Assembly: GCA_020631735.1 (NCBI GenBank)
Contig: CM036223.1
Location: forward strand, 12,649,356-12,713,355
Reading direction: 5' to 3'
DNA from: Saccharum officinarum
Lineage: Eukaryota; Streptophyta; Magnoliopsida; Poales; Poaceae
Length of the DNA: 64,000 nt
This document shows positions 33,473-44,771 of this stretch, one piece after another (positions within the stretch are counted from its first letter, which is position 1; the number at the start of each line of letters is the position of its first letter). The notes beneath the pieces were generated by a model. The model made no database searches and was not told where the DNA came from. It was given only the letters and a program-made list of their open reading frames with translations. The position numbers and the translations under genes are program-made.

Positions 33473-34518
33473 GGAAAAAGTCTACTTAACCCCCTGAACT
33501 ATCAGCTAGTGTCTAACCTACACCCCCAACTATAAAACCGTATGTTTTACACCTTGAACTTTTCAAAACCGTTCAAATTACACCCTAGAGCAGTTTTAGA
33601 CGGCGGGTTGCTACAATAAGCATGGTTTGCTACAGTAACGGCGGTTTTGACTTTTTCTTTTCTATTTATTTCCGCTGAATCTTTGAAAAATCATAATAAA
33701 TCACAGAAAAATCATAAAATAGAAAATCTAATTTTGTTGGACTCCACATGAGTAGATCTACACAATGAATATATAATATAGTATGTTTTAGTACAAATTT
33801 TTTCTGTAGCTTTAAATTAGTTAGAAAATCAAATTTTGTCTGTAATTAATTAAAATAATTCATAGCTACAGCTTTTATGGTCCAATTGTGGTTAAATTTT
33901 TATAGTGAACTAATTATTGTATGCTTGAACTGTAGTAAAAATTTCATACTGATTGGATCATGTATAATTTAGTTATAGATTTATTTATATTTAACAAACA
34001 TAAACCTAAACATAAACCTAAATAAATCTATAACTAAGTTATGCATGATCCAATGAGTATGAAATTTTTACTATAGTTCAAGCATATAATAATGACCCCA
34101 TCATAAAAATTTCACCACAATTGGACCATAGAAGCTGCAGCTATGAATTATTCCAATTAATTACAGACAAAATTTGATTTTCTAACCAATTTAAAGCTAC
34201 AGACAAAATTTGTACTAAAGCATAATATATTATATGTTCATTGTGTAGATCTACTCATATAGAGTCCAACAAAATTAGATTTTCTATTTTATGATTTTTC
34301 TGTGATTGACTATGATTTTTCAAAGATTCAGCGGAAATAAATAGAAAAAGAAAAGTCAAAGCCGTCGTTACTGTAGCAAACCATGGTTACTGTAGCAAAC
34401 CGCCGTCCAAAACCGCTCCAGGGTGCAATTTGAACGGTTTTGAAAAGTTCAGGGTGTAAAATATACGGTTTTATAGTTGGGGGAGCTGATAGTTCAGGGG
34501 GTTAAGTAGACTTTTTCC
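33473..34518. mobile_element. MULE-type foldback element with perfect 9-bp TSD
   Basis: Two arms of about 500 bases each are reverse complements. The left starts GGAAAAAGTCTACTTAACCC and the right ends with its complement. Internal pairs include CCAATTGTGG / CCACAATTGG and TTTCCGCTGAATC / GATTCAGCGGAAA. The flanks are TTTCTAGAA on both sides (33464-33472 and 34519-34527). The insertion itself sits within GTGTTTGGAAGG...CAGCTCCAAACGGG, which looks like another, older MITE. Confidence 0.9.
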
Positions 34519-34527
34519 TTTCTAGAA

Positions 34528-35382
34528 AGAATCGGCAGAAACAGCTCCAAACGGGTTTACAACACGAAGAACCAGAGCGAATCGTTTCCCCTTTCCCTCG
34601 TAAAGACTCGAAATGGAGATTGCCTAGGTTCACACCGATTCGCTCTGCCTTCCTTCCGATGCCCATCTACTCTGTTTTGTTGAAAATTACCACAACCGCC
34701 ATCGCCTCCCTTATCCGTTCGACCGAGCCCTCACGCTCCGAGGGATGGACACTGTGCTCTATGCGCTCGACGTTGCTGACACCAAGAGGCACCGCCTCCT
34801 CTGCGCCCCCTCCCCTGATCTCCTCCCCCGACGGCGACTGTTATTCAAGTGTTATTAAGATATTACGCCTGTTATTTAAGTGTTAACTCAAACACGACGC
34901 ATGATGAACGCCTGCTCACCTGCCAAACTGCCAAACTTTGCATGAACAAACATACTATCCCGCGCTCACCAAGCGCATTTCTCAGACCTTGTCGAGCGGC
35001 ATGACCGTGACACAAGACATGTACATGATCCACTCAAAAAACAAACTTAATAAAAGTAAATTAATCAAAGTAGAATGTGACTTTTGAGCAGGACATAGCC
35101 TAGACAAGCTAGATCAACACTGAAATCTCACTAATGTTTCTGTCGTTCGTGATCAGCAGGGTCTGAAAGTACCAGTCTGCTATCACCGAGCTTGCATCAA
35201 TTAGACAAAATAACCAAGCAAACAGGCTTCTCAGCTCTCAACTTCTTAAACATTACATACGAATAATGACAAAATATAGGACAAGACCCAAAACGCAAAT
35301 GGTTCCTAAGCTTTCCTCGCAAACAGGTTAAATAAAACGTAGTGCTCCCTGATTTGAATAGTAAAAATAATTGTTCCTTTCC
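34528..35382. other. Intergenic, no supported gene
   Basis: Downstream (3') flank of the receptor kinase locus. A short open frame at 34620-34886 has no recognisable domain. Confidence 0.4.
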
Positions 35383-38300
35383 TTAATGGCATAGCTCTGA
35401 AAATTTTTCTTTGATTGTGATGACTTCAGCATAAACATCCTTCATTGTTGGCCGGTCTTTTGGTGTCTCTACAGAGCATGAGATACCAAGCTTAGTAAGA
35501 TTCATGATGCTCCTTGTTATTTCAGCCATTGTACGATTATCACCATCTTCCGTAACCGGAATTATAGAAGGATCTAGAATCTCAGGAATCTTTTGAGGAA
35601 ATGCTTCTACCACAAATTTGTGAAGGGTCAAACCCTTAGAAAATATCTCATCTGTCGGACGCTTCCCTGTGAGCATTTCTAAGATGGTAATTCCATAGCT
35701 ATAGACATCGCCCTCTGTTGAGAGTTTGCTCCCGAAGCCATACTCTGCAATATTGTAATTTATCAATCATTGTACCCTCATGATATTGTTAATCATAAAA
35801 GCATATTCTCAGAGAGTAGGAAACTGAAACATACATATAAAGGGAAAATGCTCACCTGGTGCAATGTATCCAATTGATCCTCTTGGTCCAATTAAGCTTG
35901 TAGAACTATGGTTGCTTGAATAGCTATAAGTGTGAAGAACCTTAGCCAATCCAAAGTCACCAAGATGTGCAACCATGGCATCATCAAGAAGTACATTGCT
36001 GGGTTTCAAATCACAATGGACCATAGCGGGCACGCAATGATTATGGAGATAATCCAAAGCAGAAGCTATGTCCATTGCTATTACTATTCTGGAGCCCAAA
36101 CTCAATGGTTTTTGAATTCCATACTTGTTCAGTTTTGGATAGAGCCAGTTCTCGAGGCTGCCATTAGACATGTATTCAAGAATAACAGCTTTGAACTCAT
36201 GTCCTGCTGAATCAATTGTTGAGCATGCAGTGATGACCTTCACGAGATTACGGTGTCTAGTATTCCTCAGGGCCTCACATTCAGCAAGGAAGCTGTTTGG
36301 TGCTCCGAGTTGATCAAGTTTGAATACTTTGATGGCAACTGGATGTTCGTCACTCCAAAATCTTCCTTTATACACTAGTCCACATTTTCCTGAGCCAAGC
36401 AAGTTGTCTGAGGAGAAACCATTAGTTGCTTTGACTAGATCAGCATATGTAAAATTCTTCAAATCCATGCTGGATGGATGATCTACTTGTTGAACTTTCT
36501 TTCTCTTCTTTAAAAGAAGGACTGCAAAGCATAATAGCAAGACTAATGAAAGAGAAGTAAATCCTACTAACTTCAGAATATTGGAGGTGTGTCTATGTCG
36601 TTTAGATATATCTGTATTGCAAAGTGGCAGTTGTAGCAATGGGGGTACTGGCACATAGGTTCTTGTTCCCTTGAATGAACACATCACGTGCATCCTGAAA
36701 TATCCCACCTGTTGGTACTGGTCCCTCGAGGTGGTTGAAGGACAAATTGAGAAGCTTTATAGAGCTAAAAGATCCAAAGAACGCTGGGATTTCACCAGAC
36801 AAGTTGTTCTGAGATAGGTCCATCTCAATGAGGCTTCGTAAGGCAATGAATGATTCTGGGATCCTCCCATCAAGAAGGTTCCCCTCCATGTGGAGGGACT
36901 CCAAATGAACACACTGACCTAGAGTGGAGGGTATTTTCCCAGTCAACATGTTATTAGAAATATTCAGCAGGCCAAGGTTGATGAAGCTGCCAATCTCTAG
37001 TGGTATTTGTCCGGAGAGTTGGTTGTGAGACAAGTCCAAGCCATTAGAAAGGGAAGAAAGAGTAAATAGCTCCTTTGGTATGCTACCATCAAAGCTATTA
37101 TAAGAGAGGTTCAGCTTATCTAAGTTCTTGCAATGTCCTAAAGCGCCTGGTATTTGGCCACTCAAGTTATTTTCTTGTAAGGAGAGCTCATTGAGTTGAC
37201 TTAGGTTACCCAGAGAGACTGGAATTTGTCCTAAAAGTTTGTTCTGTGATAAGCTTAGGGCGAACAGGTTCGGAAGATTCCCCAGGGAGTAAGGAAGATT
37301 TCCAGTAAGGAGGTTCTTCCCCATATAAAGAACCTTGAGGTTTCTGAGGTGCTGTATCTCATTGGGAATGGTACCAGATATTTCATTTGCACTTAAAAAC
37401 AGTACCTCTAATGTCCTGGACAGGTTCCCTATGGATTTTGGCAAGACTCCTTGGAGGGTGTTTCTATCCAGGTACAAATTCACCAATTGCCTGCAATTTG
37501 TCAGCGATGATAAGAAAGACCAGTCCCCAGCTTCAAGCCGGTTCATGGTTAGATCCAGTTCGATTAAGTTGGGCAGGGTTCCAAACAAAGGAATATTACC
37601 ATGAAGTGCATTATCCCAGAGATTAATGATCTGGAGATTGGTGGTGTTGGCTAGCGAAGTAGGGATTTGGCCTGTGAACTTGTTTCGTGCCATAATCAGA
37701 TTTACAATTCTTGGAAGGTTGTTCCCAATATTAGCTGGAATTTCCCCGGTGAGATTATTCATACCCATGCCAAGGTCTGTGAGTGCTGACATGTTGTAAA
37801 TCGAATCCGGAACAGTCCCTGACAAACCATTGTTAGTCATGTCTAGTACTTGTAGGTTTGCATTTTTACCCATACTCATCGGGATGCTACCACGAAAACT
37901 GTTACCCCAAGCGTGAGCCAGAGAAGGGAAGAAAAATTCCCCAAAGTGGAAGGTATGGTTCCTGTAAGATAATTCGATTGCAATATAAGATACAGCAAGG
38001 GTGAGTTAATATTTGAGAGAACAGGTATTGACCCAACAAAGTTGTTGTCTGCAAGCACTAACATCTGAAGTGATGTGCTGTTAAACAGTGACGGAGGAAG
38101 CTCTCCACTAAGATGATTGTTTCTTAAGCCCAGTAGTTGAAGCGACGAACTATTAGCTAGTAGCAATGGGATAGGTCCTGTGAGACTATTGTTGTTGAGG
38201 ATAACGGAGACAAGAGAAGAGCTGCTTCCAAGAGAAACAGGAATGTTGCCCGTCAGATAATTACCAGAAAGACGCAAAACCGAAAGGTTGCTGAGGCTCC

Positions 38301-38850
38301 CCAAACCTTCTGGGATATTTCCGCTGAGGGAATTACTTGAAAGATCAATGACCTGCAAGCTAAAGCATGATGATAGAGACTCTGGGATCCTGCCACTAAT
38401 AAAATTGTTGGAGCTGAGGTTAAGGTACCGCAGCCTATTTAATTGGCCAAGTTCAGCTGGGATCTGACTATGCAGTTGATTATTTGGCAAGTGGATCCTT
38501 GTGAGGAAAGTGAGGTTACCAATGCAAGGAGGTATTTGGCCATGGAGGTCCAGTGACTCAAGGTCCAGTGCAACAACACGAGATGAGTGTCGCTTGCTGC
38601 ATGTAACACCGGACCAACTGCAGAACTGCATGGAATCATTCTTCCATGATGGTAGGAGTCCGGTAGGGTCTGAGACTGCGAGGTGGTGCTTAAGGCAGAG
38701 CAGTGCTTCCATGTCGTCGTTAGGTTCACGACGAAGAGGTGTAGCACCTAGTGAAGGTGTAGCTAGTGCTAGAAGAGAAGCTAAGAGAATGATCAATGGC
38801 AGTGAGGAGCTGAGAGTGCCTACAGGGGCCACATATGTTGTGTGAGACAT
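35383..38850 (-). pseudogene. LRR receptor-like kinase (non-RD, Xa21/EFR-like group), two compensating frameshifts
   Basis: Two exons: 38850-35856 and 35744-35383. They are joined by a 111-bp intron with GTGAGC donor and TTGCAG acceptor, splitting the GYIAPE codon as is usual in this group. The protein would be about 1118 residues. It has a signal peptide (SLPLIILLASLLALATPSLG), an LRR N-terminal cap with WSGVTC, roughly 25 LRRs, and a transmembrane helix (LVGFTSLSLVLLLCFAVLLL) followed by KKRKK. The kinase domain has GSGKCG loop, VAIK lysine, HCDLKPSN (Cys before Asp, so non-RD) and DFG. Known members are plasma-membrane pattern-recognition receptors. As assembled, one base is missing in the C4 run at 37905-37908, giving a TGA after about 325 codons. 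One base is extra in the G5 run at 36641-36645. The two shifts cancel. The start at 38850 is preferred because an earlier in-frame ATG (38916) lies in the TATA box. If the indels are sequencing errors, this is an intact gene. Confidence 0.85.
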
Positions 38851-38913
38851 TGTTATTTTGCAGTGGACGTGTGCTTTTGCCTTCAGTGGTTTTCTGTAGT
38901 GGTGGATACGCTG

Positions 38914-38922
38914 CATTTATAG
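38914..38922 (-). promoter_or_regulatory. TATA box of the receptor kinase gene
   Basis: TCTATAAATG on the minus strand, 65-70 bases upstream of the chosen start codon. This gives a predicted leader of roughly 35-40 nt. Confidence 0.6.
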
Positions 38923-38955
38923 AAGGCAGGTAGGCTGCAGCCAGCTTGCTGTAAA

Positions 38956-39105
38956 GAATTGTGTGGAACGGCTCAGCCAGCTTCTTTATAGATGGCTGGT
39001 ACAAGATTAAGACAAGTTTTGTACAACAGGAATAGTTACAGTATGAGGACTCTAGGTCCGTGTACAGGATAGCACAAAACAGACCTATACAGACTTCTAA
39101 TACAA
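38956..39105 (-). repeat. Receptor-kinase upstream block, copy 1
   Basis: It shares TTGTGTGGAAYGGCT, CCAGCTTTATT-like, AAGTCAAGTT-like and GACCTATACRGACTTCTAATA with 40275-40423 in the same order and orientation. This marks a local duplication of the region upstream of the kinase gene. Confidence 0.65.
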
Positions 39106-39169
39106 AGAGACAACCTGATATATTAGTATATTACGCATATCCTTCGTTATCCCTCAATCACAGCTTGCA

Positions 39170-40000
39170 CAAGTTGAATTGTTCCTAAACTTTTGAAAAC
39201 TTACAGTTGATCATCACAAGAAACAATTTTAATGTACAAAAGTTTTTGAGCAACCTGTTCTGTCACAAAATGATGATTCATTTTAATTTGTTCAGTTCTG
39301 ACATGGAACACTGGATTTGCAGACACCGAAGAATAGGAACCTTTGACTATAAAACTCATAGTTCACCTTGAAGCGTTTGTATCCTAATAATACCGCAATT
39401 GCATTAGCAAGTGATCTACTTATATTTTGCTTCAGTGCTAGACCTGAAAACAGTTATTACTTATTTTCTAGCACTCTTTGCTATAAGATTTGATCCTAGA
39501 AACATAACGAATCCCCTTGTAGATCTTCTATCATGTGAGCAACCTGCACAGTCAGCATTTAAGAAAGCACTCACCAAAAGTGGCTTTGATTTAGCCCACA
39601 ATCTGTCCAGTCACATATCTAGAATTCTTTTGAACGTGATATATAATGAACCGAAGTAGGAGAGCGAAGATACTGACGAACTTTATGAATTCCAAAAGCT
39701 ATGTCTGGCCTAGTCAAGGTTCAATATAATACTGCAAGCCACCAACAATACTTATGTATCTTGTATCAATATCATAGTTCAATAATGTATCACCAACATT
39801 TTAGATATTAGTTTTTTCTGAAACTGACATGGTTGAATTAACTGTCTTGCATTAATCTTTCAACCCAACACGATGAATTCAGTCCTTGTACTGAGTCAGC
39901 AATATATGTCCAGAGCAAGACGACAAGTGGACCAAGATAATTGAGTTCGCAATCATCATCAAGACCGTTGAACAAAGTTTCAACAGCCGCTTGAGCTCAC
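39170..40000 (-). pseudogene. Ty1/copia polyprotein relic (end of RT and RNase H)
   Basis: Translation of the minus strand in shifting frames gives short stretches typical of the copia reverse transcriptase to RNase H region. These are SIVGGLQY and RPDIAFGIHKV near 39690-39760, and SANPVFHVRTEQIK then HHFVTEQVA near 39240-39330. Many stops and shifts are present. No LTRs or TSD were seen. It lies between the two copies of the kinase upstream block. Confidence 0.7.
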
Positions 40001-40274
40001 TACAACAATGCCATAAACATATAGTATAAACCAAGAAATATATATATGACAGCAGGCAGCAGCTCCTTGTTTAAAAAAGAAGCAGTAAGTGTGTCAACTT
40101 TGAATGCTTGCACTACATATTTTGCCAGTTAGTCGGAGCTTGACTCATGACCACAAAGAGACCTGTCAAATTTACACAAAGAGACTTGTCAAATTTACAC
40201 ACAAAGCACGGCAAAGACTTATCTTCGTATCCAAGGTGATTGTCGCATATATATAAAAAATTTAGCCATGTAAA

Positions 40275-40423
40275 CTATTGTGTGGAATGGCTTGTGGCCC
40301 TTTTAGGCTGCCGGCCAGCTTTATTATATACACACGGGGTTGGTAAAGGACCAAGTCAAGTTCTGTTACAATAGGAGTCACAGATAAGTAAAAAGAGACC
40401 TATACGGACTTCTAATAGGTGGG
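40275..40423 (-). repeat. Receptor-kinase upstream block, copy 2
   Basis: Counterpart of 38956-39105 about 1.3 kb away. No kinase coding sequence adjoins it. It suggests a relic of a tandem duplication of the locus. Confidence 0.65.
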
Positions 40424-40552
40424 ATCAGATTTCTGACATCTTACCTCTAGTCCGCAAACCAAAAACTACCGTAGATACTCACCAATTCCATGCACGCTTC
40501 CACCTATTCCCCAGTCGTGGTTTGGTTGCAGCTGCAGCCTGCTGCCAACGGC

Positions 40553-40560
40553 TATTAATA
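40553..40560 (+). promoter_or_regulatory. TATA-like box of the small peptide gene
   Basis: CTATTAATAGG about 58 bases upstream of the ATG at 40618. The short leader between them has no upstream ATG. Confidence 0.4.
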
Positions 40561-40617
40561 GGCGCCAGAACCACTGTAATTTTAGCTAGCAATCATCTCT
40601 CGTGCTAACCAGGAAAA

Positions 40618-40918
40618 ATGCCAGCAAACGGCTGCAATTTCCTGACTCGGCTGCTTCTTGTTATCTTGGTCATGTTACTAATGATTCAAGCTAGATGTAC
40701 ATCAGCAAATAAGCCAAATATTCATAATCAAGTACCGGGTGGTAAGTAGGTATCTCATGTTTCATCATTTATACGAGTGATCAGCGTGTTCAACTGCTCC
40801 GTGCCTTCTGCATATATGTTCATGGCCTGATGGTATTTATATTTTCAACGTCATTATCGCAGATCCTCCGGTACAGGGAGGTACTAATTGCTGTCCTATT
40901 AGAGGCTGTTGTGTATGA
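40618..40918 (+). CDS. Candidate small secreted peptide, 59 aa, two exons, CC-X4-CC tail
   Basis: Exon 1 (40618-40741) ends at a consensus donor (GTAAGT). Exon 2 starts at 40863 after TTATCGCAG. The 121-bp intron splits a GAT codon. Exon 1 codes for MPANGCNFLTR and then a very hydrophobic stretch (LLLVILVMLLMIQA). This makes a good secretion signal with likely cleavage near residue 25-30. The mature part is short and polar (SANKPNIHNQVPGD). Exon 2 adds PPVQGG and the tail NCCPIRGCCV before TGA. Each single exon is too short to be noticed alone. The support is the combination of signal peptide, consensus splice sites, preserved phase, a TATA-like box and a clustered-cysteine tail ending at the stop. 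I do not recognise the family. A secreted signalling or defence-type peptide is inference. A chance alignment of open frames remains possible. Confidence 0.5.
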
Positions 40919-42890
40919 TATACACTCTTTTTCTGCCCCATGCATCCTGCAGCTGCAGGGCAGTGAGCATGGACAGTGCTGTGGACGACCGTCATTTGTG
41001 CGCTTGAGCTACCCTCTAGTCTTTTATTTCTACTTTTATTTAATTTCGTAGTACAAGTGTCATTGAGTATATGTATTTTTGTTAAAGTAATTCAAATACT
41101 AGGTGCAGTAAAATTGGCCAGGCCCCAAAGGTAGGGGTGCGGAACGGGAGACCAGCACATGATCTGCAATGCGTGAAAGAGCTGAGGCCAACATGTGTGT
41201 CAGGAAAGAGCCAGCCGGTTTTCTCGGATTCATTTTTCTTTCCCTTATGTAATCCTACTATTATTAGTGTAATTGAGGTATATGATCCATATTTTTTTAC
41301 AATCATAATAAACTTACATATTACTTCCTTTGTCCCCACAAAAGTGATGTTATGGGATTTTTTTTCAGACAGATTAGGGCTCATTTGGATACAGGGGTGG
41401 GAAAGACACGTGGGTTTAGTCCCCAAAGGAATTACATTCCATGAACATGCCACCCCCTCCCGCTGATACCGTTTGGGCAACCCAGGGATACCGTTTGGGC
41501 AACAGAAACCCCATCAGAGAGAAATTCCCCTGATACCGTTTGGGCAACCCAGGGATACAAATCCCGGCCAACCAAAAAACATTCAGAAAAAACAGAAAAA
41601 AACAAAGATTTCAGAAATTCTATTGTAGTATGCAAAATCAGTACAATGAATAATCTTTGAATGATAAATACACACACAAACTCTTCAGCTCATGGGATAA
41701 TGAACTGACTACAAAACCAAAGACACTAGCAACTGTCGAAGCATAAATCCACTATAGTCCACCCCTTGCAACTAGCACAAGCAGCACCAAGATATATAGA
41801 ATTAGCCCTGCATATGAACAGAGGAATCACTATTAATCGATGAAATATGATATCTATAATTTATTAGTGCAACCATATTAACATTACTGCATTTCCTAGA
41901 ATATAGACAATGAGAGAGCTGATTCAGCCACTCATATTCCTAACTTGACATAACCAAAGTAGCATCCACATCACATGCAAGACGGCAGCACCAAGGCCAG
42001 TCAGAGCTGAGAAGGAAACTATCAAAACAAATAGGACTTGCTATCAAAACAGTTGACTCATTCATACTTTATTTCAGATTTCACAAAGTAGGTATAACAT
42101 GTCAACCATTGTTGTTGAGTGTTCAATCCAGCACAACATGAAAGGGATGGTCTGGTGGTGGATGGAGCTTAATCATGCACAATGATCTTTTCGCCCCCAT
42201 CACAAATGAGAGGAATTGGATCACACTCATACCATGCAGAAACACTCTGCTTTGCTTTGTTAAAAAGAAGATGCATGCATGTATATGATGCATGCCTCTT
42301 CTCAAGAGCAGCAAATTAAATAAAGCAAAGCAATGCAAAAAGGGAAACTAAAAATATAAAAGAAAAAGACCATGCGTTGCATCTTGACTGCCTTTTTTTC
42401 CCCAGAGACAGAGCAAGCTGCCAACGTGCAATTCGCCAACTGAGAGCATGTGCTTCACTTGCACATGACTTGACATGAGCTGATCCAGACCACCCATACA
42501 ATTAATGCCACACGATTAGAACCTTAGCCTTAGGGGGAAGATAAAAAGCAAAAATAAAACACAAGCAAACATGCAACTCAGACTTTATAACTCATGCTAA
42601 TGTTACAAAAATGGGTTTGAGATGTGAGCTTCAGCTAGGCCAGAAAATTACTTTTTAAAGAAAATCTGAAGCAAGAAACTCAATATTAGCAGCTATACAG
42701 AACAGCGAGCCATATCTTCTTCCACCTGGTAGTGGACTAGAGGTAGATAACTTGCTAGTTACAATTCAGATACACTGTAAAAATATAATATTGGTAAAGG
42801 AAGAACAACATTTCAAGTGAATTCAACAAAATGCAACTCGAAATACTGATGATCAACTACTGCAATGTTCTTTTTTTTTTAACCTTTGAT
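40919..42890. other. Mostly unassigned; short repeats only
   Basis: No supported gene. GATACCGTTTGGGCAAC is repeated three times at about 41466-41547. A Stowaway-like fragment (ACTTCCTTTGTCCCCACAAA) is at about 41322-41345. Several 60-130 codon open frames lack recognisable domains. Confidence 0.4.
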
Positions 42891-42896
42891 TGACTC

Positions 42897-43142
42897 CAAT
42901 CCAGGTAGAGAGTGGAGATACTAATTTCAACTAAATGCACAAGAAATCACACAACTAGATCACAGGTAGCAATACTAATTTCAGCAGTACTAATTTCTCG
43001 ATCTCAGGTAGCAGTACTAAATCAGAAACTATTTCTTGTGATCACAGGCAGAAGTACTAATTTCTTGTGATCACAGACAGCAGTATTAATTTCTCTACCT
43101 GAAAAATAAAGTAAAACTAGATCTAGATCACAGGTAGCAGAG
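42897..43142. repeat. Degenerate tandem repeat, ATCACAGGTAGCAGTACTAATTTC-like unit
   Basis: Five to six degenerate copies of a 30-45 bp unit carrying GATCACAGGTAGCA and GTACTAATTTC. Confidence 0.65.
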
Positions 43143-43168
43143 GCATGTCCACATCATGAGCAGATTTA

Positions 43169-43399
43169 GGGCCTGTTTGGTTTCCAAAAGTTAAAGTTTA
43201 ACTCCCATCACATCAATGTTTCCTCAAATGCATAGAGTACTAAATGTAGACTAATTGCATGTATGTCGACACAGATTAGGAGTAATTTACGAGACGAATC
43301 TATTAAGCCTAATTAGTCCAAGATTGGAAACTTTTTGTCAAATAAGACAAAAGTGCTACAGTGTTTGTTAAACTTTAACTCCTCCAACCAAACACCCCC
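43169..43399 (+). mobile_element. Tourist-like MITE, copy 3
   Basis: The ends GGCCTGTTTGGTT and AACCAAACACCCCC are flanked by TTA on both sides (43166-43168 and 43400-43402). Same subfamily as copy 6 (49915-50143) in the opposite orientation. Confidence 0.85.
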
Positions 43400-43616
43400 T
43401 TAAGTCAGTGATATAAACACTGCATGCACAGTAAGAACATATTTGCCTGCACATACACATGCACAGGAAATAATAACTTGTTTTCTTTCACGGCAACAAA
43501 GGATATTAGGCCTGTTTGAGAACTAAACAGACACTAATTAAACTAAACAGAGATGACTAAACACACAATAGGATGAGGAGCCCAACCTATGCCTAGGAGA
43601 CCACGCCCGATGCGGC

Positions 43617-43810
43617 CAAGGTTCTAGGATTCGACCGAATTAGTCCGAATTTCGGCGAAATTCGTCCATTTCGGTGTGGTCCGAAACGAATTTTACGCTT
43701 CACATTCCGAAAATTCTCCGAATTGAGTCCGAAATTCATCCGAATTTTTCTGAAATTCGTCTAATTCGGTTGGGACCGAATTTTTTTCCAAAACGAATCC
43801 CAAAACTTTG
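43617..43810 (+). mobile_element. 194-bp hAT-type MITE, copy 2
   Basis: It begins CAAGGTTCTAGGATTCG and ends CGAATCCCAAAACTTTG. The 8-bp TSD GATGCGGC is perfect (43609-43616 and 43811-43818). Length is identical to the copy at 12525-12718, with close similarity throughout. Confidence 0.9.
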
Positions 43811-43818
43811 GATGCGGC

Positions 43819-44771
43819 AGCCGGGGACGTAGCAGGTACAACAGGAGGCGGCGGCGGTGGCGGCGTGACGAAAGCAACAACGATCCAGGAAGTGCCCACG
43901 GATCGAAATCGGAGCAGGGTCCAGAGGGTAGCAGCGGCTCGGCGTGACGAGGGCCTAGGGCGATGACGGCTGACGCAAGGGATGCAGACGGCGGCGGCGC
44001 TCAAACCCTAGATGCCATGCTTTCCTGGGTGACACGAGACGGGAGTAGCGAGCGAGCGACGACCGACGGGGATGAAACGACACGACTCCAAAGGTTTTTA
44101 TTCTGGGCCCCGTGGATCGACGGGGTTGGGGTGGAAAAGGCACGGGCTTATTTCGACTCACGAGCTTCCCAAATGGTGCCGTGGATCACGACGGGGAGCA
44201 GTGCCACGGGCTTCTCGCCACCCACAGATTACACGGGGATCCCCGCGGGTATCAGCTTATCCCAAGGAGCCCTTAGCGTAGAGAAGAAATGTCTCTAGTA
44301 TCCTTAGTTTGTTACACATAATTTTACACAAACGAGGGATGTCCCGTGGTTTAGTTCCATAATTCAGACGTGCTGCATGTAGAGACTGCAGGAGGCAACC
44401 AAAACTAGCACATATCAATTCGTAACTTGGTGCCTGAGTTTTGTATTACAAAATTTACCCTCTACACGTGAAAAATGTTGCCATCGCTAATGGGACTACC
44501 GCCATCTAAAGAGTCCAAAATGGAATCTCCGATCATTATTTTTAGATGAGAATACGAGAGATAGGTTAAATAACGAAGATTCCATTTTAAAGGTTCTAGG
44601 TATGAGTTAGGGTGTCAGCTGACCACGTCAGCGAGTTATTTCGTTCATGGTTGATGATGCGGTATGTACACCTATATGTTTTTTTAATCAGAAACTTCAT
44701 TACTCATTAGACTCAGCCAAATCGTTGGTCACCAAATTCTCGACAAAACAAGGTACATTCCCCCAAGTGAT
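43819..44771. other. No supported gene
   Basis: GC-rich at first (43820-44290), with open frames on both strands but no recognised domain, then ordinary sequence. At about 44673-44720, TTTTTTTAATCAGAAACTTC looks like the reversed 3' end of a non-LTR retroposon. Confidence 0.35.
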
